NCBI GenBank assembly: GCA_022616435.1
Contig: JAKEET010000041.1
Span: 1 to 64,000 of the forward strand
Origin: Gemmataceae bacterium
GTDB lineage: Bacteria > Planctomycetota > Planctomycetia > Gemmatales > Gemmataceae
Length of the DNA stretch: 64,000 nt
Direction of reading: 5' to 3'
This document shows positions 54,401 through 61,782 of the stretch, piece after piece. The notes beneath the pieces were generated by a model. It had not been told where the DNA came from and did not search any database. It saw nothing but the letters and a program-made list of their open reading frames with translations. The translations under genes and the position numbers were made by a program. The first letter of the stretch is position 1. Each line of letters begins with the position of its first letter.

Positions 54401-57400
54401 GAGGCGGCCGTCGCGAAGTCAGGCGCCCCGACCGGGGCCGCGAAAGCTGAGAAGAAAGCTGGGAAGAAACCTGAGGAACAAGGCGAGGACCAGGCCGAGT
54501 TCAACTACCAGGAGCCCGAACCGAAGCGGTTCGGATGGCTGGTGGCGGCCGTGCTGCTGGCGGCGGTGCTTGGCGGCGGGTTCCTGGGTTACCGGTTCCT
54601 CTTCCCCAACCCCGCCGCGACGCGCGACGCGTTGATCCAGAGCATGAGTGCGTCGATCGACACCGATACGCCCGATATCGACAAGGCGTATGGCGAGGTC
54701 GAAAAGGCACAAAAACTAGGCCCACCCTTTAGCGACGAGGTTGCGAACGCCTTCAACGAGGCCAGCCAGAAGAAGATCGACGAACTCGCCAAGAAGAACG
54801 ATTTGAAAACAGCATGTGCGCTGGCCAAGTCGGTGGCCAAGCACGTACCCGGGCATCCGTCGCTCAACCAAGTGAAGCAACAGTGGCTCACGTCGATCTC
54901 GGCACAGATTCAGGCCGGCGACGTCAAGGCCTTTGGCGAGCTGGCGGAGTTCACAAGCACATTGCCCGCAGAGACCCTGAAGGACCCGCACCGTGCCGTG
55001 TGGGATTGCGATAAAACCATCGCGAGCGCCCGGAGCGACAAATCCTGGACCGACGCCCTCGCGCGCGTCGACGGGCTGGCCGCTGACGCGCCCAAGTTGC
55101 AGCGGCCGCTGTACAAGAAACTGTTCGACGCGTGTATCGAGCGCGGCAATCGCGACAACCTTCAGGCCCTGGGCGTGATCTACGACAAGCATCTTTCGCC
55201 GGCGGAGAAAGTCGCGGTCACGAAGGGACTGCAGACGGCGTATGGCAAGCAGATGAAGGCGTTGCTCGGCGACGTGAAGACCGCGTACGGCACAGATGGA
55301 TTCAGCGCCAAGCTGAAGGCTACCGACGGGCTGCGTGATGAGTTTTTCAAACGGTACGATCAAAAGCTGGTCACCGAGCATGACGGTGTTCGCCAATTCT
55401 GGGGACGCCTCGACGAGCTGGACAAGAGCTTGGATGCGAAGAGCCCGGACCACTCGCCGAAAGAGGCGCTGCGGCGGTACGTCGCGGTCTTGAACTTGAA
55501 AGCGACCCAGCCGTTTCCTGTCAACCTGCACGAGCACACGAACCAAATCCTGGATCTCGTCGAGAAATACCCCGACGACATCAAGGACGGTTTCCTGGAG
55601 CACAAGAAGGCCGTTCTTGCCCTGGGGCTGCCCGACGCGACGCGCGCCCGGGTCGTGAAGCTCAGCACCGGTGCTCCATCCGATGCCATCGCGGCAGCGA
55701 TCGCCAAAGCCTTGACCCGGCATAACGACCGCCAACCCGCGGAGTGCCTGAAGGAGCTGGAAAAGGTCGACCTTCAGAAAGTCTCACCGAAGCTCAAGGG
55801 AATGTACCGGGCCCTCAATTCGCTGTCCAAATACCATGTCGCCGCGGCGAAAGACAAGGAAAAAGCCCTGGACGACGTGCTCAATGTTCTGGGGGACAAG
55901 CACAAGGACGGGGAACTCCCGAAGACCCTGCAGCTGGACTTGTGGGACGTCGCCAGCGCGGAACAGCCAATGCTGCCGAGCGCGCCGCAGATCCACGAGT
56001 TTGCGACGGCCGCGAACAAGGACGTGTTCGCGCGCGTGCTGGACCGATTCATCGAGAAGGAGATTGCAGGAGCTTTCCCGAGCCAGTCAACGGACTGGGA
56101 GAATCGCCTCAAGCTATGCCGCCTCGCCGACGCGAAGGACAAGGGCTTCTGGACGCGGACGTGCGAGGTCGAGTGTCTCGTCGAAACCAAACACCCGCTG
56201 ACCGATCGGGAGAAGCTGCTCTCGGGAACGGTCCCGGCGAAGAACGCGGCCAGCGCCTACCACGCGTTTGTCCAGGCGCTTGCTCTCAAGTCCGAGAACA
56301 AGCAGAACGAGGCGATAGCCGCGTTGTTGGCTGCTAAGGAGCATCTGGCGAGCCTGCCGCACGGCGATCGGAAACTGCGCGTCGCCAAGATGTTGCTCGA
56401 CTCGATCGCCTCGATGAAGGACTTCGAACGCGGCGGTCTCGGGCGGTTCACCGACCCCAAGCAGGCGCAACGGGCCAGGGATCGGCTCACCGTGGCCAGA
56501 GAGCTGAACGGCGAGTCCATCCCGATCAAGGTCAATCTGGTCCTGGCGCTGGCGTCGCTCGAGCCGAAGAATGATGCCGAGCGCGCCGCGCTCCAGAAAC
56601 TCGTTCACGAGGTGGAACCGAAGCTCAAGAAGGACGGCAAGCCGGACAAGGACTGGTATCCCGTCAAGGCCGCCTACGCGGCGGCCGCCGCCAACACGGT
56701 TGATCGGCTGCGCGGCTACGGCGAGCTGGTCAAGGAAGTGAAGAAGCACCCCGGCGCCGTGGACGATGTCTCGTTGAATGAAGCGGTCCTCGCGCCTGTG
56801 ATCAAGGATTACAAGGCGTCCGACCCGCCCGCCGGGGCCAAGGCCGACGTGGCCGAGATGTTCGCGCTGCAAGCCGACCTCATCAAACAGGGCAGGGTCA
56901 AGTGGGATCCTGCCGGCCGCAACCAAGAGGTCTTCGACCTTTACCATCGCGCGTCGGACTTGGAACCCAAGAACGTGGATTACATTTTCGGCAAGGCCAA
57001 GAGCCGGGTGGAGACGCGGGATTTCGACTTCATGCAGAAGAAGGACTGGAAGGAGATCGAGGGCTGGGTCGCGGACGCCCGCGCTGTGGCGGAGGCAACG
57101 AAGCGAGACGAGGCGTTGATGACGAGTCAGTGGCTGGCGGGCTGGACCGCGCTGCAGATGGCCAGGCTGGAAACGGAGGACAAGGCGAAACTGACCGCGC
57201 TCAAGGTGAGCATCGGCGCCCTGGATGCCGCGGTCGCGGCCCTTCGCGGCTCGGAAGGTCCGTCGGCAGCGCTGCTCCTGATCGATCGCAGCCAGGCGGC
57301 GCTGGAGCTCGGCCATTGCTACTCTTACTTGCCGAAAGGGTACCAGAAAGAATTCAATGGCGCACAGAACGCGGCCAAGAGCTTTGGCGACGCGGCCGAT

Positions 57401-58627
57401 TTCGCGAAGCGCGCCCTCAAAGCCCACGAAGTGGCTCCGGACGCTGGCGCGCACGGCGTCGCCGCTCGCGACCGCGCCATCCTCATCCAGCACAGCATCG
57501 GCAACGCTCACGAAGATCTGGCATTGTACGCCGGACAGAATCCTCCCCAGAACTACGGGGACGCCGAAGCGGCGTTCACCAAAGCCATTGACGTCTTGAA
57601 AAGCGAACGGCCGGCGACACGGACCGGTCGAGGAAGGGTGCGTTACAATTGGGCGAAGTTGGAAGCGGAAAACAATGTCGTCCGGATGCAGAAGCTCTTT
57701 GACAGCGCGAGCGAGGATTGCATTGAAGCCATTCGACTTGCGGGGGATTCCTGGGAAGCGGTGGAGCCGACGTGCTTTCTCGGAATGATCCACAGCAACG
57801 TTGCATACTATCGGAATGCGATCAAGCGCTACGAGAAACTGCGCGGGACGCGGGCGCCGTCGAACCTCGCGCACAGCGCTGCGCTTGGCTACATCAAGGG
57901 GGCCATTACCTACGTGGCCGTTCGGGAAAAGGAGAACCTCGAGCGGTACGCACGCCTGATGTTGGAAGTCGATCCGTCGCGGGCCGCGGACCTTTACTTG
58001 CGCAAGGCGCTGTTCTACGTGCAGGACAAGCAGGGGGATCCAATTAAGGGTTTCGACGAACTCCTCGGCAAGCAGCCCGGCGCGCTGGAGTCGGCGGCGC
58101 TGCTGGTTCGATGCCGGTTCCAGATCAGTAAGTACAAAGGCGCGGACAACACGATTGTCATCCCGGAGAAAGAGAGAGAGATCATCTTGTCGCAACTTCG
58201 CAACAACTGCGACGTTGCACCCGACAAGTATCTCAAAGTGTTGTCCAGATACTTGACCGCGAGCATCCTGCATTTCTCCAAGGCCGAAAAAGAGCTCGAA
58301 GAGGCATTGCAACATTATCGAGCAGGAAAAGCGCTGGCGGATGAATTGCTTCAAATGCACGGCGATTGGCAGAATATCGAGGCCTATCGAAAGAACACCG
58401 GAATCCAGTGGAAGTCGGTGGACCAGTGGAATGCGTTGTATGCCCTGTACGAGGACGGCGCCACGTTCTTACTGGGCCGCGCCAAGAACGACGAGGCCAA
58501 CAAAGCGAAGTATCTGGCAGAGGCGGCTTCGTTCATCCAAGAAGCCATCCGCTTGGCGCCGGTGGCCGTGCGCGAACGCCTGTATACCATCGAGCGGCAG
58601 ATTAAGGACGAGAAGGGTGGGAAATGA
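51446..58627 (+). CDS. Giant Ser/Thr protein kinase with two kinase domains and helical tail
   Basis: 2393 aa. An N-terminal planctomycete kinase prodomain (about 1-175, YLPAFNSSFRHTVLYELVKI) precedes kinase 1 (about 181-435: GEGSFAEV, VAVK, HRDIKPEN near 306, DFG near 325, APE). A Pro/Ala/Thr-rich linker spans about 460-730. Kinase 2 (about 731-990) has GRGEFGEV, YALK, HRDVKPAN near 853, DFG near 871 and APE. One span (WLVAAVLLAAVLGGGFLGYR, about 1029-1048) follows, then a ~1340-aa extracytoplasmic helical, TPR-like tail. Both kinases look active. The ATG at 51446 is chosen over the TTG at 51419. Autophosphorylation of the linker and signal sensing by the tail are inference. Confidence 0.88.
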   Translation: MPHPDDFSQLSPQDWEDFQTCVGNFERAWSENPESIKIADYLPAFNSSFRHTVLYELVKIDLGHRWESDKALPLDWYLEHYTELGSRETVSAELVFEEVRNKHKHGMPIKLETYQKNYPHQFPKLKQLIDQHLGGLAALSGAPGSGGQHFGGSPGVGATPSRGSGRSSNAVIPEVGVFAREYELLRKIGEGSFAEVWLARHSDSGKEVAVKYLHRPLSAEESQRELKSLQMIKSLEHPHLLDYHIFWEEHKRLWVVMGFARYGTMKNRLKECKRLGLLAVPLDELLVYMQQIADAIDYLHDQGIQHRDIKPENILLFGPRYAKLADFGLAKQLTPEKDQTRTVGGTGTPLYMAPEMWDGVVVNRFSDQYCFAFTYSELRMGKSPFEGRKMHQLEHAHKKERPEFTLPPLEQDVLMRALAKEPTARFPTCAEFVRRLTDAIADSRRLGLLPPVSETAAMESRLAPGKAKVGSGVGSGPGSAPGSGPAAAPAAGSAQLLKSPSTAGGDSSSDSDAQSRTSTLPIPPGAGPGKTPSQTPAPDRTPAQPPGATPVKPARQAGPSATPVRPPAAESHKAPTEPRQADQASEPTPARPATPGPATTGPAAPGPATTRPAATGPAITGPVGEDPSSRSAATPTYPGSPASPADTGERADDVTGTIRLGPRGAHRPPTQAEFQLPDVAAAEFPRPQQPPTTAKPQPGKSQPPVKPQPPAKPVAPAKPTAPGRASLEIEDFVVGEVIGRGEFGEVRKARHKHTNHEYALKRLFRSAGDDTTRKELESLKSLKELSHPGIVQVHDFLIDSNDQVWIVMELAEGGSLRERLQACRRGIPVAELLPYIKQIAAGLDYLNDHGCVHRDVKPANILLSGRDAKLTDFGLARLSARDEVIRTLGGTPLYKAPEMYDGKNIPHASDLYCLAITYAELRRGEHPYAAYADGPRKRLGIEHAVRFEPPNLSGLPEAEQAVLQQALAKAYQDRFRTCGEFVAALEAAVAKSGAPTGAAKAEKKAGKKPEEQGEDQAEFNYQEPEPKRFGWLVAAVLLAAVLGGGFLGYRFLFPNPAATRDALIQSMSASIDTDTPDIDKAYGEVEKAQKLGPPFSDEVANAFNEASQKKIDELAKKNDLKTACALAKSVAKHVPGHPSLNQVKQQWLTSISAQIQAGDVKAFGELAEFTSTLPAETLKDPHRAVWDCDKTIASARSDKSWTDALARVDGLAADAPKLQRPLYKKLFDACIERGNRDNLQALGVIYDKHLSPAEKVAVTKGLQTAYGKQMKALLGDVKTAYGTDGFSAKLKATDGLRDEFFKRYDQKLVTEHDGVRQFWGRLDELDKSLDAKSPDHSPKEALRRYVAVLNLKATQPFPVNLHEHTNQILDLVEKYPDDIKDGFLEHKKAVLALGLPDATRARVVKLSTGAPSDAIAAAIAKALTRHNDRQPAECLKELEKVDLQKVSPKLKGMYRALNSLSKYHVAAAKDKEKALDDVLNVLGDKHKDGELPKTLQLDLWDVASAEQPMLPSAPQIHEFATAANKDVFARVLDRFIEKEIAGAFPSQSTDWENRLKLCRLADAKDKGFWTRTCEVECLVETKHPLTDREKLLSGTVPAKNAASAYHAFVQALALKSENKQNEAIAALLAAKEHLASLPHGDRKLRVAKMLLDSIASMKDFERGGLGRFTDPKQAQRARDRLTVARELNGESIPIKVNLVLALASLEPKNDAERAALQKLVHEVEPKLKKDGKPDKDWYPVKAAYAAAAANTVDRLRGYGELVKEVKKHPGAVDDVSLNEAVLAPVIKDYKASDPPAGAKADVAEMFALQADLIKQGRVKWDPAGRNQEVFDLYHRASDLEPKNVDYIFGKAKSRVETRDFDFMQKKDWKEIEGWVADARAVAEATKRDEALMTSQWLAGWTALQMARLETEDKAKLTALKVSIGALDAAVAALRGSEGPSAALLLIDRSQAALELGHCYSYLPKGYQKEFNGAQNAAKSFGDAADFAKRALKAHEVAPDAGAHGVAARDRAILIQHSIGNAHEDLALYAGQNPPQNYGDAEAAFTKAIDVLKSERPATRTGRGRVRYNWAKLEAENNVVRMQKLFDSASEDCIEAIRLAGDSWEAVEPTCFLGMIHSNVAYYRNAIKRYEKLRGTRAPSNLAHSAALGYIKGAITYVAVREKENLERYARLMLEVDPSRAADLYLRKALFYVQDKQGDPIKGFDELLGKQPGALESAALLVRCRFQISKYKGADNTIVIPEKEREIILSQLRNNCDVAPDKYLKVLSRYLTASILHFSKAEKELEEALQHYRAGKALADELLQMHGDWQNIEAYRKNTGIQWKSVDQWNALYALYEDGATFLLGRAKNDEANKAKYLAEAASFIQEAIRLAPVAVRERLYTIERQIKDEKGGK

Positions 58628-58742
58628 AGCCGACCCGTTCGTCGTGACGGGACTGAGCAAGTCGGGTAATCTCTGCAGACTGCGCATTGCGTGAACTTTG
58701 CAGCGGCCTCACATCGCGGAAAACGCTCAATCTAGTGAAAAA

Positions 58743-58756
58743 CCGAACCGGTTCGG
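58743..58756. promoter_or_regulatory. Perfect 14-bp palindrome upstream of the TonB receptor
   Basis: CCGAACCGGTTCGG, about 100 bases before the receptor start. It could be an operator. On the minus strand it is followed by TTTTT, so a hairpin is also possible. The 226-base gap 58628-58853 otherwise has only a weak TTGACC (58776). Confidence 0.4.
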
Positions 58757-58853
58757 CAACTCGCTGTGCCGACTATTGACCATGCCGAACCCTGTTCGCG
58801 CACTACGGCTGATCTGGTGACATTGCGTATTCCAGCCAAGGAGGGCGGTCGCA

Positions 58854-61214
58854 ATGAAGGGCAACCTCGTTCGAAAGTACTGCAGACTCGCAATCCTTCC
58901 AGGCTTGTTCGCGGCGGTTGCTTGGCCGTTGACGATCCTCGGGCAACCGGCCGACGACGCGGCGGGCGAGGACCCGACCGGTCAGGTCCTGCAGGCGCAA
59001 GCGGGCCAGCCGCCCCAAAAACAACCAGACCTCGTTCCACCGGAGCTTGAAGAGCCGACCCTCGTGGTTCCGACGGTTGGCGGCGCCGGCAAGCCCCTCC
59101 CCGGCGCCATCGCCGGCGGCTCCGGAGCCAAATCGGAGATCACCGTCGACAAGGCCAGCCCGTCCGCCTCCGTCGACCAGGCCCTCCGCGACGCCCCCAG
59201 CGCCACCGGCGTCGGCAGCCAACGCCGGTCGGCCGTGTCGTTCGACCCGCGCGTCCGCGGCTACCACATCGGCCAATTGGTCAGCTACGCCAATGGCGGC
59301 TTCTGGGCCCCCGCACGCATCGACCTCGACACCGCCCTGGGCAAGATCAATCCCGACTGGGTCCAGGAGATCAACGTCATCAAGGGTCCGTACAGCGTTC
59401 GCTACGGCCCTGGCTTCGCGTTCATCGACGTCGTGTCGTTGCCGCCGGAGCGCTACAAGAACGGCGAATTCGAGGCCTACGGCAGCACCGCCCTGACCTA
59501 CCGCACCAACGGCAACGGCTGGACCGGCCGGCAGTACGTCTGGGGCGGCCACTGCGACTGGGGCTTCCGGCTGGGCTACAACCTCCTGGCCGGCAACGAC
59601 TACGAGATGGGCAACGGCGACCGGCTGCCGTCGAGCTACAACTCGCACGACGCCGATTTCGCGGTCGGCTTCGACCTGTCGGATCACAGCGCCCTGGAGG
59701 TGAAGTACCTGCGCGTCCAGCAATACGACGTGGAATACCCGGGCCTGCTGACCGACATCAACAACCAGGCGACCGACGGCATGTCGGTGCGCTACACCGC
59801 CAAGGACGGGCGCTGGTTCGACCGCTTGACCGTGGACGGCTGGTACAACATGACCAGCTTCAACGGCGACAGCTCGCGGCCCGGCAAGCGTTTCCAGATT
59901 CCGGAGCTGAACGCGATCCTCGATCCGACCGTGGGCGACAACCCAAGGTTCTTGCGTGCGGCGAACCAGGTACGCTTGGACCTGGACACCGAGGCGGACC
60001 TGTACACGTGGGGCCTTCGCGAGGCAATGACCTGGGGCGAAGACAAGTGCGTGCAGCTCACGATCGGGGCCGACATCAGCTTCATTCGCCAGCAGTATAA
60101 CGAGTTCGATTCGTTCAATCTGTCGCCTCCCGTCAACAACGGCATTCCCAAGACGCGGATGATCGACCCCGGTATCTTCATCGACGGCGCTCTCCCCTGG
60201 GGCGAGACCATCATGTTCCGGGCGGGCACGCGGGTCGATTTCGTGTCCACGGAGCTGATCCAGCTCGGCCCCGGCATGAATCCCAACGAATACCTGGTCG
60301 ATCAGGCCCTCGCGGCCGAGGCGTTCAACACCCAGGAATACTTCCTGTGGTCGGCGTTCGCCACGGTCGAGTGCAAGCCCAACGATGTGGTGACCTACAC
60401 CGCCGGCTATGGCTACTCCCAGCGGCCGCCGTCGTTGACCGAGCTGTACACCAACGGCGCCTTCTTTGGGCTGATCCAGGACGGTTTCAACGCCATCTAC
60501 GGCAATCCCACGCTCGACCAGGAAACCATCCATCAGTTCGACGTCGGCATGAGCCTGGGCAACCGCCACACCCGCCTCCGCGGCGGGGCTCACGCGTTCT
60601 GCGCCTGGGTGCCGGATTACATCACCTATCAGCGCCTGCTCGTGAATGGCCTCGAGCGGGTCAGTATCGAGAATGTCCCGGTGGATGTGGATGGAGACGG
60701 TCGGATCGATCCCCAGACCGAGGTGCTTGACCTGCAGACCCGGCTTCGTCAACTGCGCTTCGTCAACACCAGCATGGCGCGGCTGCTCGGCGGCGAGGTC
60801 TACGCCGAATACGACCTGCTGCCGTGGCTGGCGCCGTTCGGCACCCTGTCGTACGTGGACGGGCGGGACCTGGGCCGGCACGAGGCGTTGCCCGGCATCG
60901 TGCCGCTGGAAGGCCGTGTGGGACTTCGCTTCCACGACCCGAACAAGGACAATCCGCGCTGGGGCGTGGAGTTCATGTCGCGGATCGTCAACGTGCAGAA
61001 CCAGGCGGCGGAGTCGCTGGGGGAACGGGTCACGCCCGGCTTCACCGTGTTCGACCTGCGCGGCTTCTGGCAGCCGCGAGAGAAGCTGCTGTTGACCGCC
61101 GGCGTCGAGAACATGCTGGACCGGTTCTACCAGGAGCACCTGGACCTGCGCACCGGCCGCGGCGTGTTCCAGCCCGGCGTCAATTTTTACGTGGGCATGC
61201 GCGTGAGCTATTGA
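58854..61214 (+). CDS. TonB-dependent outer-membrane receptor
   Basis: 786 aa. A signal peptide (about 1-30) and a Pro/Gln-rich stretch (about 35-90) precede a plug domain (about 95-210, INPDWVQEINVIKGPYSVRY) and a beta barrel with aromatic-ended strands (GYNLLAGNDYEMGNGDRLPS, YGYSQRPPSLTELYTNGAFF) ending in Tyr, as expected for outer-membrane insertion. A conserved near-C-terminal GVENMLDRFYQEHL is typical of TonB receptors. AAGGAGGG precedes the start. It shows a Gram-negative-type outer membrane with active uptake. The ligand, probably iron-chelate or vitamin, is unknown. Confidence 0.9.
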   Translation: MKGNLVRKYCRLAILPGLFAAVAWPLTILGQPADDAAGEDPTGQVLQAQAGQPPQKQPDLVPPELEEPTLVVPTVGGAGKPLPGAIAGGSGAKSEITVDKASPSASVDQALRDAPSATGVGSQRRSAVSFDPRVRGYHIGQLVSYANGGFWAPARIDLDTALGKINPDWVQEINVIKGPYSVRYGPGFAFIDVVSLPPERYKNGEFEAYGSTALTYRTNGNGWTGRQYVWGGHCDWGFRLGYNLLAGNDYEMGNGDRLPSSYNSHDADFAVGFDLSDHSALEVKYLRVQQYDVEYPGLLTDINNQATDGMSVRYTAKDGRWFDRLTVDGWYNMTSFNGDSSRPGKRFQIPELNAILDPTVGDNPRFLRAANQVRLDLDTEADLYTWGLREAMTWGEDKCVQLTIGADISFIRQQYNEFDSFNLSPPVNNGIPKTRMIDPGIFIDGALPWGETIMFRAGTRVDFVSTELIQLGPGMNPNEYLVDQALAAEAFNTQEYFLWSAFATVECKPNDVVTYTAGYGYSQRPPSLTELYTNGAFFGLIQDGFNAIYGNPTLDQETIHQFDVGMSLGNRHTRLRGGAHAFCAWVPDYITYQRLLVNGLERVSIENVPVDVDGDGRIDPQTEVLDLQTRLRQLRFVNTSMARLLGGEVYAEYDLLPWLAPFGTLSYVDGRDLGRHEALPGIVPLEGRVGLRFHDPNKDNPRWGVEFMSRIVNVQNQAAESLGERVTPGFTVFDLRGFWQPREKLLLTAGVENMLDRFYQEHLDLRTGRGVFQPGVNFYVGMRVSY

Positions 61215-61220
61215 CAGGCT

Positions 61221-61416
61221 GTCCGAAAAGGTGTCTGGATCCGGGTCCAGAGACGAGACTTTCTCACGGGCGATTCTCGTGATTGACAGTGGGTGTGTCA
61301 GCGTTTTGCACACAAACTGCACACACCCGCAAGGTCCTCTCCGGGAACTATAAACTTGTGTTCACTATTTTGCTCATTATGCCGTGAGAAGTCCCGGTCC
61401 AGACATTTTTTCGGAC
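61221..61416. mobile_element. MITE-like element with imperfect inverted ends
   Basis: The left end (61221-61268, GTCCGAAAAGGTGTCTGGAT then CCGGG..TTCTCACGG) reappears inverted at the right end (61382-61416), sharing GTCCGAAAA, TGTCTGGA, CCGGG and TTCTCACGG in order, with a 13-base insertion on the left. A further 8-bp inverted pair GGGTGTGT/ACACACCC lies inside. About 196 bp, no open frame. No target duplication could be seen. Confidence 0.5.
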
Positions 61417-61782
61417 CACGTATGTCCATATTTCCGATGATGTTGCGTCCTACTGGCGAATCTGAGCGAAGTCAAGATTAGGTTGTTTCCCGTAGCATGC
61501 ACGTCGGTATGATCGACGCGAAGGAAACCGGCGAAGAACACGGACAGTCGGCCCTACAGACCATTTTTTTGGCAAATTCCGATTTTTTTGCTTGTCTTTC
61601 CAGGTTCCATCGTGCAGGATGGATGCCTTGCCAAATTATCGGCCCTACCCAGCAAGCCGTGATTGAAGGCTGATAGTCCATCCTGTTGTCGGCGTGCGGG
61701 GAAGTGCGAGTGGCCGGTTGCCATTTTTACGGAACAGTCCGGTAGCATCTCCCGCCGCCTCAGAGTATGAGGTACGCCCGTC
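61417..61782. other. AT-richer intergenic stretch, no gene seen
   Basis: 366 bases with T-runs (near 61565 and 61584) and lower GC than the flanks. It probably holds the promoter of the surface-protein gene. No confident -35/-10 could be assigned. Confidence 0.4.

Noticed and set aside
56114-58360. 748-aa open frame antisense to the giant kinase tail
   Set aside because: No domain recognised; the kinase frame runs through with consistent codon use.
58628-58853. Cobalamin riboswitch before the TonB receptor
   Set aside because: No B12-box or characteristic stems were found.
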